In this document: in pieces, positions 33,869 to 43,349 of the stretch
Layout: each line of letters begins with the position of its first letter
Position numbering within the stretch: the first letter of the stretch is position 1
NCBI GenBank assembly: GCA_020072815.1
Contig: JAIQGE010000008.1
Location: 1 to 64,000, forward strand
Reading direction: 5' to 3'
DNA: 64,000 nt
Origin: Terriglobia bacterium
Lineage (GTDB): Bacteria > Acidobacteriota > Terriglobia > Terriglobales > Acidobacteriaceae
Position numbers and translations under genes: made by a program
The notes under the pieces: model-generated
What the model was told of the DNA's origin: nothing
What the model saw: only the letters and a program-made list of their open reading frames with translations
Database searches by the model: none

Positions 33869-36277
33869 ATGCTTATGACTCGTCTCCTGCGCTCCCCGGT
33901 AACGAAGGTGCTACTGCTGTTTGGGGTGGTTTTTGTGGCCCTGGTCGCCGTGCCGGTGGCTGCGCAAACGGACACCCTGGCTGCGCGCAGCGCGGTTGCC
34001 GTTTATCGCGACCTGCTCAATCCAACGCTGAACACGGTTGACGTTTACCAGATCCGCGGCGTTTCCGTGGACCGTGAAGACCTGCACGTCTCGTTGAGCG
34101 ACGGCATGATCGGGCTGATGCAGTCGGTTGAAGGCCACGTGACCGGCGCCATCTTTGAGGGCCAGGGCGAAGTTCTGCTCATCGCGCCGGACCGCGCGGA
34201 ACGGACTTCACTCGCGCTGTTCACCGGATCAGCGGTGCTGGAACAAAAATTCGGCTCAGCCTACTTCCGTTTCTTCGACGACAAGCTGGTGGAGGAACTG
34301 CGGGCCGGGTTTCGCAAAGCGGAGCCGGCCGACGTCCAGGAGTTTGTCGCCCGCTGGCAGCAACCGGCGCGTGATCTGGCCCAGGCCGACGGCCTGCATA
34401 TCCTGCAAGCCATGACCAACCGGGGGGAGACTACGGCGACATTTTTGCACGTCCGCTTGGGCGGAACGGCGCTGGGGATCTTTGACCTGTTTTATGACGG
34501 AAGCGCGCGCGAGCAGATCAGCGTGGCCCAGGCGTCCGTGAACCAACATGGAGCTTACGTTGACACCTGGGCGTCTTTCCCTCAGCGTTCCGCCCGCCGG
34601 GCGGGGGCCGGCAGCCCGCCGCGGCCGCAGCTGGACTTTTCCGACTACCAGATTCGCTCGCACATTGATCCGCCCACGGACTTGAGCGCGGAGGCCGAGT
34701 TCACCATTGTTCCGCACGTCGCAGGGCAGCGCATGGTCATCCTGGAGCTGTCTCGCCAACTCCGCGTGAGTGAGGCCCGCTTGAATGGCCAGGCGGTGGA
34801 GTTCATCCAGAATGAAGCGGTCACCGGCAGCAACCTGGCACGCCGTGGCGACGACCTGGTGGGCCTGGTTTTTCCCCAGCCTCTGGAGCGGGACCGACCG
34901 GCGCGCGTTCTTCTTAAATATTCCGGCCCGGTGATGTTTGATACCGGGAGCGACGTGCTCTACGTGGGCGCGCGCGGCACCTGGTATCCGAATGCAGGGC
35001 CTGTGTATGCCAATTTCGATCTCACGTTTGACTATCCCGACGAGTGGTCGCTGGTGGCCACCGGCAAGCAAGTCTCCAGCGAAGTGAACCAGGGCCGGCG
35101 GACGTCGCGCTTTGTCACCGCCAAGCAGATCGCCCGCGCGGGATTCAACCTGGGGAAGTTTGTCACCGCCGAATCGTCGGTGGGCGGCGTCACCATCCAG
35201 GCGCATGCCGGCAAGAACGTGGAGGAAACCCTGGCGGTGAAAGAGCTGCGCGCGGGCCATCGTCCCGAGCCCTCACGCGAGGTGAAGGCCATCGCCGCCC
35301 AGGCGGCAACCACGGTGCAGTTTCTCTCCAACGAACTTGACGAGTTTCCTTATACCAACCTGGAAATCACGCAGCTTCCCGGAATGCTGAGCCAGTCCTG
35401 GCCTGGACTGATTTACCTTTCCAGCCTGGCGTTTCTGGACCGCGACGAACGCCGCGCCGCGGGCATCCGCGACCCCTATGTTGACCTGCTGCTGAGCAAG
35501 TTGATGCTGGCGCATGAAACCGGCCACCAGTGGTGGGGCGACGCGGTGGACTGGGTGTCTTATCGCGATGAGTGGATCATTGAGGCGCTGGCCAATTACA
35601 GCGCGCTGCTCATGCTGGAGAAACAGGACCCGCAGGCGATGAAGATCGCCCTGGACTACTATCGCGCCGAATTGCTCAAGGAAACCAACAACGGGCCCAT
35701 CGCTGACGCCGGGCCGGTGACGCTGGGACCGCGGCTGACGTCGTCAAAATTCCCGGAAGCGTATGAGCGCGTGTTGTACGGCCGCGGGACCTGGCTCATC
35801 CACATGCTGCGGAGCATGCTGCGCCAGGCCGGCGGCGCCAACAGTGATGCCCTGTTCTTCGCCGCGCTCAAGGGGTTGCTGGACAAGTCACCCAACCACA
35901 AGATCTCCACCCATGATCTGCAACTGGCGTTTGAGCAGGTGCTGCCGGCGTCACTGCATTATGAAAAAAAGAAATCACTGGAATGGTTTTTTGATAGCTG
36001 GGTGAACGGCGCTGCCATTCCTCAGTTCACACTGGCGCAAGTGAGCCTTACGCCGGTAGCGGCCGGGAAAGTGCGCGTCAAAGGCGTGATCAAGGAAAGT
36101 CACTCGTCCAAAGACCTGGTAACCGCGGTTCCCATCTATGCGGTTAGCGCGCAAGGCAAGGCACATTTTCTGGCATTTGTGTTTGCCGACGATCCTGAAA
36201 CCGATTTCACGCTCACGGCACCGGCTGGGACCAAACAGGTTGTTCTGGACCCGGAGAACACGCTGCTGCGGCGGTAA
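33869..36277 (+). CDS. Exported M1-family-like metallopeptidase
   Basis: 802 residues. A signal or anchor segment (VLLLFGVVFVALVAVPVAAQ) starts the protein. The zinc site AHETGHQWWGD is near residue 549 with the third ligand glutamate 18 residues on (WIIEALANY), the exact HExxH-x18-E of family M1. The GAMEN exopeptidase motif is not present; the corresponding region reads LPGMLSQSWPGLIYLS. The N-terminal 270 residues are a beta-rich extension with no match that I know. It probably cleaves peptides in the periplasm, but loss of GAMEN makes aminopeptidase activity uncertain. Confidence 0.88.
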   Translation: MLMTRLLRSPVTKVLLLFGVVFVALVAVPVAAQTDTLAARSAVAVYRDLLNPTLNTVDVYQIRGVSVDREDLHVSLSDGMIGLMQSVEGHVTGAIFEGQGEVLLIAPDRAERTSLALFTGSAVLEQKFGSAYFRFFDDKLVEELRAGFRKAEPADVQEFVARWQQPARDLAQADGLHILQAMTNRGETTATFLHVRLGGTALGIFDLFYDGSAREQISVAQASVNQHGAYVDTWASFPQRSARRAGAGSPPRPQLDFSDYQIRSHIDPPTDLSAEAEFTIVPHVAGQRMVILELSRQLRVSEARLNGQAVEFIQNEAVTGSNLARRGDDLVGLVFPQPLERDRPARVLLKYSGPVMFDTGSDVLYVGARGTWYPNAGPVYANFDLTFDYPDEWSLVATGKQVSSEVNQGRRTSRFVTAKQIARAGFNLGKFVTAESSVGGVTIQAHAGKNVEETLAVKELRAGHRPEPSREVKAIAAQAATTVQFLSNELDEFPYTNLEITQLPGMLSQSWPGLIYLSSLAFLDRDERRAAGIRDPYVDLLLSKLMLAHETGHQWWGDAVDWVSYRDEWIIEALANYSALLMLEKQDPQAMKIALDYYRAELLKETNNGPIADAGPVTLGPRLTSSKFPEAYERVLYGRGTWLIHMLRSMLRQAGGANSDALFFAALKGLLDKSPNHKISTHDLQLAFEQVLPASLHYEKKKSLEWFFDSWVNGAAIPQFTLAQVSLTPVAAGKVRVKGVIKESHSSKDLVTAVPIYAVSAQGKAHFLAFVFADDPETDFTLTAPAGTKQVVLDPENTLLRR

Positions 36278-36339
36278 GAAATTCTCTAGCGCAGCACGCG
36301 GTTCCTGTGGGAGGATGACAGGCTCGTGTCAGGAGGCCT

Positions 36340-37380
36340 ATGCGTCGCGTTGCCCTTGTTCTTGCCGTAGTTTCGCTATTCGCAGCAAACAATCAGCTTT
36401 GCGCTCAGAGCCAGCCGCAACCCTCGCCCCAACAATTCACGCTGAAAGCCACGCCGGCTACCGTGGCCTGGGGCTATTACGACGCCGCGGCGCCGCCCGT
36501 CCTGCGGATCCATTCCGGTGACACAGTGCAGTTTGACACGCTGATCACCAACAGTCCCACGGGACTGGAGCGCGCCGGGCTGCCGCCGGAGCAAGTTCAG
36601 CAGAGCCTGCGAGATATCTACAAGGAAGTGACGAATAAAGGTCCGGGTGGGCACATCCTGACCGGCCCTGTCTATATAGAAGATGCCGAGCCGGGCGACA
36701 CGCTGGAAGTCCGCATCCAGAAGATTGATCTGGCTATCGCATACGCCTACAACGCGTTCGGACCGACGCGCGGCTTCCTGCCGGAAGATTTTCCCTATCG
36801 CAAGATGAAGATCATTCCCCTGAACCGCGAGCGCATGGTCGCCAAGTTTGCGCCGGGAATCGAAATCCCGCTGCATCCTTTCTTCGGCAGCATGGGCGTG
36901 GCGCCGCCGGAAGCGTACGGGCGGATTGACAGCGCGCCTCCGGGCAATCATGCCGGCAACATGGACAACAAAGAGTTGGTGGCGGGGACCACGTTGTTTC
37001 TTCCCGTCCACGCGCGCGGGGCGTTGTTTGAAGTGGGCGATGGCCACGTGGGACAGGGCAACGGCGAAGTGGACATCACCGCGCTGGAAACGTCCCTCGT
37101 AGGCACGCTGCAGTTCATTGTGCACAAGAAGACGGGGCAGAAGTATCCGCGGGCCGAGACGCCGACGCATTACATCAGCATGGGGTTTCACCAGGAGCTG
37201 TATGAAGCCACCAAGATGGCAGTCCGCGAGATGATTGAATTTCTGGTGGCGGAAAAACATCTGAGCCGCGATGACGCCTACATGTTGACCAGCGTGGCCG
37301 GCGACGTGGACATCACCGAACTGGTGGATGGCAACAAAGGCGTGCACGTGATGATGCCGAAAGCCATCTTTGTGAAATAG
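36340..37380 (+). CDS. Exported acetamidase/formamidase family protein
   Basis: 346 residues. Signal peptide (RRVALVLAVVSLFAANNQLC) then the FmdA/AmdA fold: IHSGDTVQFDTL, GHILTGPVYIEDAEPGDTLE, GNHAGNMDNKELVAGTTLFLP and a GDGHVGQGNGEVDITALE segment that is highly conserved and near the metal site. The C-terminal part contains VAGDVDITELVDGNKGVHVM. Family members hydrolyse short amides; secreted versions are common in acidobacteria and their substrate is unknown. Stands alone, 63 bases after the M1-like gene. Confidence 0.92.
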   Translation: MRRVALVLAVVSLFAANNQLCAQSQPQPSPQQFTLKATPATVAWGYYDAAAPPVLRIHSGDTVQFDTLITNSPTGLERAGLPPEQVQQSLRDIYKEVTNKGPGGHILTGPVYIEDAEPGDTLEVRIQKIDLAIAYAYNAFGPTRGFLPEDFPYRKMKIIPLNRERMVAKFAPGIEIPLHPFFGSMGVAPPEAYGRIDSAPPGNHAGNMDNKELVAGTTLFLPVHARGALFEVGDGHVGQGNGEVDITALETSLVGTLQFIVHKKTGQKYPRAETPTHYISMGFHQELYEATKMAVREMIEFLVAEKHLSRDDAYMLTSVAGDVDITELVDGNKGVHVMMPKAIFVK

Positions 37381-37411
37381 CACGCAACCTTGTTTTGAGA
37401 TAAATGACCGC

Positions 37412-37771
37412 ATGAAATTGCTTATTCGATGGCTGATCAGCACGGTGACCCTGATGGTGGTGGCCCACTTTGTCACCGGCTTTAAGGTGGACGGATTCGT
37501 GGCCGCGTTGATCGCCGCGCTGGTACTGGGATTAGTCAACGCTACGCTGGGTTCGCTGCTCAAGCTGCTGACGTTTCCGCTGACCGTAGTTACGCTGGGG
37601 CTTTTCCTGATCGTGGTCAACGCGGTGCTGCTCAAGGTGGCCGCTTATTTCACGCCTGGGTTCACGATTGCCTCGTGGAAGGCGGCGTTCATCGGGGCGA
37701 TTTGCGTCAGCCTGGTTTCGACGTTTCTGCACTGGATCATCGGCGATAAGCGCAGAGAAGAGCGCGCTTAG
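37412..37771 (+). CDS. Holin-like (Phage_holin_4_2) membrane protein, copy 1
   Basis: 119 residues with four predicted membrane helices. The central pattern FVAALIAALVLGLVNATLGS then LKLLTFPLTVVTLGLFLIVV then NAVLLKVAAYFTPGF is diagnostic of the family (YvlD-like). In most bacteria these are chromosomal membrane proteins, not lysis proteins. Copy 2 starts 19 bases later, so the two are a tandem duplication and a likely operon. Confidence 0.9.
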   Translation: MKLLIRWLISTVTLMVVAHFVTGFKVDGFVAALIAALVLGLVNATLGSLLKLLTFPLTVVTLGLFLIVVNAVLLKVAAYFTPGFTIASWKAAFIGAICVSLVSTFLHWIIGDKRREERA

Positions 37772-37789
37772 CAAGCGGATGCACATACG

Positions 37790-38128
37790 ATGAGAAATCT
37801 TTTATTGCGCTGGTTGATTGAGTCAGTATCTTTGCTGATTGTGGCCAACGTTGTCCCGGAATTTCGCCTGTCCGGTTTCTTTGCCGCCATGATTGCCGCC
37901 GTGGTCTTCGGCTTCATCAATGCCACGCTGGGTGTGATACTGCGGTTCCTTACCTTTCCTTTGACGATCATCACTCTGGGACTGTTTCTGATTGTGGTGA
38001 ACGCCGTGCTGCTGAAAATCGCAGCGGCCATCAGCCCGGGATTTGAAGTGAAATCCTGGAAAGCCGCGCTGATCGGCGCCCTACTGCTGAGTCTTGTTTC
38101 AACGGTGCTGAACTGGCTGCTGTTTTGA
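37790..38128 (+). CDS. Holin-like (Phage_holin_4_2) membrane protein, copy 2
   Basis: 112 residues. The same landmarks as copy 1: MIAAVVFGFINATLGVILRF, LTFPLTIITLGLFLIVVNAV and a final helix ALLLSLVSTVLNWLLF. The N-terminal helix (WLIESVSLLIVANVVPEFR) and the C-terminal end differ from copy 1, so the pair is old rather than recent. Converges on thiE with a 12-base gap. Confidence 0.9.
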   Translation: MRNLLLRWLIESVSLLIVANVVPEFRLSGFFAAMIAAVVFGFINATLGVILRFLTFPLTIITLGLFLIVVNAVLLKIAAAISPGFEVKSWKAALIGALLLSLVSTVLNWLLF

Positions 38129-38140
38129 CGTTTTAGGAGA

Positions 38141-38794
38141 CTACCTTGACAGCTTTGCGATCGTTTGCACCCGGCTCGCAATTTCTGCGGCTGGATTTTC
38201 CTGAAACAACCGTATCGCGGCGATGCCCGCTGCGCCTGCGTCCAGACAGACTCGGGCGTTTTCCAAAGTGATTCCGCCCAGCGCCAGCACGGGGACTGGT
38301 GACGCTTCAGTCCGCGGGCGATGGCAGGCTTGCCTGAGCTGCTCCAAACCATGTGGATTGGCTTGGCCGCTCTTTTCAAATACAGGACCGAAGACGATGA
38401 AACTCGCCCCTTGTTCGTCGGCGGCGGCGACTTCCTCCAGAGAGTGCGTGGAAACTCCGATGACTGCGTTCGCAGCCCCGGCGCGGACGAAGATGCCGCG
38501 CGCATCGCCGGGCGCGAGATCGCCCGCCGGAAGATGCACGCCGTGGGCGCCGCAGGCCAGCGCAACGTCGCAACGCGAGTTGACCAGCAGGCGCGTGCGC
38601 GAAACGGCGGGGATGCAGCGAGATGCTTTCGTCGCCAGAGCTTCCAGTTCGCGGGCGCCCAGGTCTTTTTCCCGCAATTGAATGTAGTCCACGCCGGCCG
38701 CGGCGCATTCGGCGATCTTGGCCAGCACGCGGCGCTCTTTTTCGGCGGCGTCGCCGGGAAATTGTTTACGGTCAGTGATGTAATAGAGCAGCAA
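38141..38794 (-). CDS. thiE: Thiamine-phosphate synthase
   Basis: 217 residues. YYITDRKQFPG starts the TIM barrel. DYIQLREKDLGARELEAL, LLVNSRCDVALACGAHGVHL, VIGVSTHSLEEVAAADEQGA and FIVFGPVFEKSG are the standard ThiE strands binding the pyrimidine diphosphate and thiazole phosphate. VPVLALGGITLENA closes the phosphate site. It joins HMP-PP and THZ-P to form thiamine phosphate. No other thi gene or TPP riboswitch is seen here. Confidence 0.95.
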   Translation of the reverse strand: MLLYYITDRKQFPGDAAEKERRVLAKIAECAAAGVDYIQLREKDLGARELEALATKASRCIPAVSRTRLLVNSRCDVALACGAHGVHLPAGDLAPGDARGIFVRAGAANAVIGVSTHSLEEVAAADEQGASFIVFGPVFEKSGQANPHGLEQLRQACHRPRTEASPVPVLALGGITLENARVCLDAGAAGIAAIRLFQENPAAEIASRVQTIAKLSR

Positions 38795-38903
38795 GGTTTC
38801 CCCTCGGGCGTAGAGCGGTCAAAATCCGACTTTCAATATAGCGCAGGTGACGGCGGCTAACGTTTTGCAGTAGAACGGGGTCAAACCACTCGGGCAAACC
38901 AAC

Positions 38904-39392
38904 ATGCGTGAGTACTCCCTTCGGGTGAACGGAAAAGTCAGAAAGGTGACGGCCACGCCGGACACGCCTTTGCTCTGGGTGCTGCGCGACGAACTGCAGT
39001 TGACCGGGACCAAGTACGGTTGCGGAGTGGGCGTGTGCGGAGCGTGCACCGTGCATGAGGACGGCGCGGCCGTGCGTTCCTGCCAGGTGAGCGTGAGTTC
39101 GGCGGCAGGCCGGGGGTTCACGACCATCGAAGGACTTTCCGCCGCCGGCGACCATCCCTGCCAAGCCGCCTGGGTCGAAGAGGACGTTGCGCAATGCGGC
39201 TTCTGCCAGCCGGGCATGATCATGGAGGCCGCGGCGCTGCTGAAGAAAATTCCCCGGCCGAGCGATGCCGACATAGACAACACCATGTCCCACCACGTGT
39301 GCCGCTGCGGCACATACCAGCGCATCCGGCAGGCCATCCATCGCGCGGCGGAGATGCAGAGCGGCAAAGCCAACGCCGAGGTCAAGCCATGA
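38904..39392 (+). CDS. iorA: Isoquinoline 1-oxidoreductase-type 2Fe-2S subunit
   Basis: 162 residues. Two 2Fe-2S sites are visible: the plant-type ferredoxin cluster [18 protein letters not shown] and the C-terminal cluster [13 protein letters not shown] plus [15 protein letters not shown]. This is the small subunit of molybdenum hydroxylases of the xanthine oxidase family (IorA/CoxS type). It passes electrons from the molybdenum subunit. It overlaps the start of iorB (ATGA), so the two are translated together. Confidence 0.95.
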   Translation: MREYSLRVNGKVRKVTATPDTPLLWVLRDELQLTGTKYGCGVGVCGACTVHEDGAAVRSCQVSVSSAAGRGFTTIEGLSAAGDHPCQAAWVEEDVAQCGFCQPGMIMEAAALLKKIPRPSDADIDNTMSHHVCRCGTYQRIRQAIHRAAEMQSGKANAEVKP

Positions 39393-41590
39393 GCGTCACC
39401 CGGCGAGAGTTCCTTCGCGATGGCAGCCGAGCGGCGGCGGGAATTGTTTTGGGCTTTCACTTTGGTGTGCGCGGAGCGCACGCAGCTCAAAGCTCGGTGG
39501 AGTTCGCGCCCAACGCCTACATTCGCATCGGCGCGGACAACGTGGTGCGGCTGTGGGCCACGCGGTCGGAAATGGGTGAAGGCGTGCGCACCATCCTGCC
39601 CATGGTCCTGGCCGATGAGCTGGGCGCTGACTGGGAAAAAGTGGTGATCGAACAAGCCGCGATGGAGCCGCGATTTAAAGGCATACGTCTGCGGACCAGC
39701 GGCAGCGGCTCGGCTGCGGGAACGTGGCGTCCGCTGCGCAAAGCGGCGGCCACTGCGCGTGAAATGCTGGTCAGTGCCGCGGCGGAGAAGTGGAATGTAA
39801 GCGCCGATAGCTGCCGCGCGGAGAAGGGCTCGGTCGTTCACACTCCTTCGGGCCGCAAGTTTACGTTTGGCGAACTCGCGGAGGCGGCTTCGCGCCTGCC
39901 GGTCCCGGCTTCGCCGAAATTGAAAGACCGCAAAGACCTGCGTTTGGTCGGCACGCGGATCAAGCGCCGCGACAGCAAGGCCATCGTCAGCGGCGCTGCG
40001 ATCTACGGGCAGGACGTTCGCCTGCCCGGAATGCTGCATGCGGTCATCGCCCGCTGCCCGTATCTCGGCGGCAAGATGGTGTCGTTTGACCCCGCGCCGG
40101 CGTTGAAGGTTGAAGGCGTGAAGCACGTGGTGCCGGTGAAATCGGGATTTGCCACCGGCGTAGCGGTGGTTGCGATGAATACCTGGGCGGCCATCAAGGG
40201 TCGCGAGGCGCTGAAGCCCGTGTGGGACAAGGGTCCGAATGCCGGCTTTGATTCCGACCAGTTCACGCGGCAGATGGAACGCGCGTTCGGTCAAGACGGT
40301 TTTCCGCTGCGGCGCGAGGGCGACGCGCCCAAAGCGCTGGCAGCGTCGCAGAACGCTTCGCAGAGAACTATGGAGGCGCTCTACGAATATCCGTTTCAGG
40401 CGCATGCTCCGCTGGAGACGATGAACTGCACCGCCGAAGTACGTGAGTCGAGCTGCGAAATCTGGGTGCCCACGCAAGCGCCGGAAGCTGCGCAAAAGGA
40501 TGCCGCCAAGCTGCTGGGAATCGCCGAAGACGCGGTCAAAGTGAATGTCACACTGCTCGGCGGCGGCTTTGGCCGCCGTCTGCAAACCGACTACGTTCCT
40601 GAAGCGGTGGAAATATCGAAGGCCGTGGGCGCGCCGGTGCAGGTGATGTGGACGCGCGACGATGACATGAAGTACGGCTTCTTTCATCCGCCTAAGCTGG
40701 AGCGCCTGCGCGCCGCGCTCGACGACCAGGGTCTTCCCGTGGCGTGGCATCACAAGTCTTCCGGACCGCATTTGTCGCTGCTGGGGCCGTCGGCGGAAGA
40801 GAAGAAGAATCCCAACTACTTCGCCGATGACGGCATGCTGTGGGGATCGTTTGATAATCCTTACAACTTTGCGCATCACTGGGCGGACTACGTACTGGTG
40901 GAATCGCCCGTGCCCACCGGGCCGTGGCGCGCGGTGATGTATCCTTCGACCGTCTTCGCCCGCGAATCGTTTCTGGATGAAATCGCGCACGCCGGCAAAC
41001 TTGACCCTATCGAACTGCGGCTGCGTTTGCTGCAGCCGGGCGACATGCTCGACCTGAAAGCAACCATGATCAACCGCGCGCGTTTGATCGCCGTGTTGCG
41101 GCTGGTCGCCGAGAAATCCGGCTGGCCTGCCGCGCCCCGCGAAGAAGCGGGACGGCTGTGGGGACGCGGCGTGGCCTGCAACGTTTACGACGGCGACTGC
41201 TACGTGGCGCAAGTGGCCGATGTTTCCCTGAGCAAAGATCTTTCTGACATCAAAGTCCATCGCATTGTCTCCGCTATTGATTGCGGCCTGGTGCTCAACC
41301 CGCTGGGACTGGAAGGCCAGACGGAAAGCGCCATCGCCTGGGGCATGACGCCGGTGCTGGGCGGCAAGATCAACTTCAAAAACGCGCAGGCGCAGGAGCA
41401 TAGCTTCGCCGACTTCAAAGTCCCGCGCATGAACCAGGCGCCGCGCGTGGAAACGTATACCATTCAAGGCGCCGACGCGCCGGGCGGGTTTGGCGAGACC
41501 GCCGTCCCCACGGTGGCGCCGGCCATCGCCAACGCCATCTTTGCGGCGACTGGGAAAAGGGTGAGGCGGCTGCCGATTCGTTTGTCATAG
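39389..41590 (+). CDS. iorB: Isoquinoline 1-oxidoreductase-type molybdopterin subunit
   Basis: 733 residues from ATG 39389; a longer frame to 39194 lies inside iorA. A twin-arginine signal ([20 protein letters not shown]) marks export of the folded complex to the periplasm. The domains for molybdopterin binding include YDVRL-like [35 protein letters not shown] and the C-terminal [14 protein letters not shown] with the catalytic glutamate region. It hydroxylates an N-heteroaromatic or aldehyde substrate; which one is not evident. No maturation factor gene (XdhC/CoxI type) is adjacent. Confidence 0.93.
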   Translation: MSVTRREFLRDGSRAAAGIVLGFHFGVRGAHAAQSSVEFAPNAYIRIGADNVVRLWATRSEMGEGVRTILPMVLADELGADWEKVVIEQAAMEPRFKGIRLRTSGSGSAAGTWRPLRKAAATAREMLVSAAAEKWNVSADSCRAEKGSVVHTPSGRKFTFGELAEAASRLPVPASPKLKDRKDLRLVGTRIKRRDSKAIVSGAAIYGQDVRLPGMLHAVIARCPYLGGKMVSFDPAPALKVEGVKHVVPVKSGFATGVAVVAMNTWAAIKGREALKPVWDKGPNAGFDSDQFTRQMERAFGQDGFPLRREGDAPKALAASQNASQRTMEALYEYPFQAHAPLETMNCTAEVRESSCEIWVPTQAPEAAQKDAAKLLGIAEDAVKVNVTLLGGGFGRRLQTDYVPEAVEISKAVGAPVQVMWTRDDDMKYGFFHPPKLERLRAALDDQGLPVAWHHKSSGPHLSLLGPSAEEKKNPNYFADDGMLWGSFDNPYNFAHHWADYVLVESPVPTGPWRAVMYPSTVFARESFLDEIAHAGKLDPIELRLRLLQPGDMLDLKATMINRARLIAVLRLVAEKSGWPAAPREEAGRLWGRGVACNVYDGDCYVAQVADVSLSKDLSDIKVHRIVSAIDCGLVLNPLGLEGQTESAIAWGMTPVLGGKINFKNAQAQEHSFADFKVPRMNQAPRVETYTIQGADAPGGFGETAVPTVAPAIANAIFAATGKRVRRLPIRLS

Positions 41591-41840
41591 CGCTCCGCTT
41601 TGCTGCGCGCTGGCCTCCGGCACAGCGGAAGCATTGCGGTCGGCATAAAAACGTCCGCGACGGTTGCGGCTTTTGCACAAGTTTTCCACATCCATAAATT
41701 TCCTCTATCCTGCCGATAATCTTATTTAATTGGCCGCGCCGCAGGCGCTCGCGATACCCTATAATTTCAGGTTCTACGCGCCCAAGATTTTCCCAAAAGT
41801 CATTTACAGTTTGCGGTGTTAAAAAATTTCCAGGAGAGCC
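41591..41840. other. Intergenic region and leader of the glutamine synthetase gene
   Basis: No gene seen. TATAAT lies at 41760-41765, about 76 bases before the glnA start; upstream TTGGCC is too far for a standard -35. CAGGAGAG just before the ATG is the ribosome binding site. Confidence 0.4.
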
Positions 41841-43271
41841 ATGTCAAACGAACTGCGCAACTTCCTTACCCTCTCGTACGACGAACTGGAAGCCCTCAAC
41901 CTGAAGGCCAAAGAGCAGCGCAAGAACCGCGTGCCCATGCATCGCATCCAGGAAGAACGGCTGAAGTACCTGACGGACGAAAAGCGCATCAAGGCGGTCA
42001 CCGTCCTGTTCAGCGACCTGGAAGGCCGCCTGCACATGCTGGACTACGACAAAAAGTTCCTCATCAAGAGCTTTGACAACTTGACGTTTGACGGCTCGTC
42101 CATCCGCGGGTTTACCGCGCAACGTGAATCCGACCTTCGCCTGCACATGGACTGGAGCGCCTTCTACTGGGGACCGTCAGACATTTTTGGTCCCGGTAAA
42201 GTCCTGGTCTTTGGCGACGTGATTGACAAAGGCGGCGAGCCTTACGCGGCCGACATCCGCGGCCTGCTCAAGACCTTTGCCGCCGAGATGTTCAAGAAGG
42301 AAGGCTACACGCTCAACGCCGCCAATGAGATTGAAGGCTTCCTCTTTCAGGGTACTGACGCCGAGCGCCGCTACCACGAAACCGGCAAGTTCGAATACGT
42401 AAACACCGGCGGCTATTACCACTCGCTGCCCGGCGATCCGCTGCGCACGTTCATTGACACCACGGCGGAAGTGCAGCGGGCGATGGGATTCCAGAATGAA
42501 AAGGACCATCCGGAAGTTGCGCCAAGCCAATTTGAAATCAATTACGGTTATGGCGAAGTGGTGGCCGCGGCCGACCAGATCCAGCTTTACAAACTGATCT
42601 GCCGCCAGGTGGCCACGCGCATGGGCTTTACCGCCAGCTTCCTGCCCAAGCCGGTGGTGGGCGTGAACGGCAGCGGCATGCACACCAACGTCTCCATCAG
42701 CAAAGAAGGCAAAAACCTTTTCTGGGACCCCAAGGGCGAAGAAAAACTCAGCAAACTGGGCTGGGCCTTCACCGACCGTATCCTCACCCACGGCAATGAC
42801 ATCTGCCTACTGCTCAACCCCAGCGTGAACGCCTATCGCCGGCTGGATCCGCACTTTGAAGCGCCCAACCAGATCAAAGCATCCGCCGTGGACCGCGGGT
42901 CCATGATCCGTATCCCCATCGGCAACGAGAAGAGCATGCGCGTGGAAGTCCGCTCGGTGGCGCCGGACGCCAACGCTTACATGGTGATGTACTCCATCTT
43001 CAAGACCGGCATCCAGGGCGAGACCTCCAAGATCAAGAACCTGCGCCAGGCCGAACGCTACCTGCCGGACAACATCTACACGGCCATTGACAACTTCAAG
43101 AAATCCGGCTGGACAACCAAACTCTTTGGCGACGACGTAAAAGGCCGCTACGCCGACTTGAAACTGGCGTCAGCCGACCGCTGTCCGCGACTGCTGGGGA
43201 CGTTCGTGAAAGCTCCGGAAGTTCAGTACCACCACGACGTGTACAACCAGTTCTTGTGGAACATGTTTTAG
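41841..43271 (+). CDS. glnA: Glutamine synthetase
   Basis: 476 residues. The beta-grasp half contains FSDLEGRLHMLDYDKKFL and FDGSSIRGF (metal-side loop). The catalytic half has LNAANEIEGFLF, the ATP/glutamate site VAPSQFEINYGYGEVVAAAD, then VNGSGMHTNVSISKEGKNLF and LNPSVNAYRRLDPHFEAPNQ. It ligates ammonium to glutamate. The adenylylation loop NLYDLPPEE of enterobacterial GSI is absent, so it is probably not regulated by GlnE. A long helix of charged residues opens the protein. It is followed by a strong terminator. Confidence 0.95.
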   Translation: MSNELRNFLTLSYDELEALNLKAKEQRKNRVPMHRIQEERLKYLTDEKRIKAVTVLFSDLEGRLHMLDYDKKFLIKSFDNLTFDGSSIRGFTAQRESDLRLHMDWSAFYWGPSDIFGPGKVLVFGDVIDKGGEPYAADIRGLLKTFAAEMFKKEGYTLNAANEIEGFLFQGTDAERRYHETGKFEYVNTGGYYHSLPGDPLRTFIDTTAEVQRAMGFQNEKDHPEVAPSQFEINYGYGEVVAAADQIQLYKLICRQVATRMGFTASFLPKPVVGVNGSGMHTNVSISKEGKNLFWDPKGEEKLSKLGWAFTDRILTHGNDICLLLNPSVNAYRRLDPHFEAPNQIKASAVDRGSMIRIPIGNEKSMRVEVRSVAPDANAYMVMYSIFKTGIQGETSKIKNLRQAERYLPDNIYTAIDNFKKSGWTTKLFGDDVKGRYADLKLASADRCPRLLGTFVKAPEVQYHHDVYNQFLWNMF

Positions 43272-43293
43272 AAAGAATGTTCAACCAGGCACC

Positions 43294-43328
43294 AAGGCGG
43301 GATGCCGGCCATCCCGCCTTTGCTTTTT
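43294..43328 (+). terminator. Intrinsic terminator of glnA
   Basis: A perfect eleven-pair stem, AAGGCGGGATG and CATCCCGCCTT, with a five-base loop, followed by TGCTTTTT. It lies 23 bases after the glnA stop. Confidence 0.9.
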
Positions 43329-43349
43329 GGCAAATGCTTTCAATCGCTA

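Noticed and set aside
38819-41467. 882-codon minus-strand frame opposite iorA/iorB
   Set aside because: Arginine- and histidine-rich sequence without domains, exactly antisense to two well-supported genes; a by-product of G+C-rich codon use.
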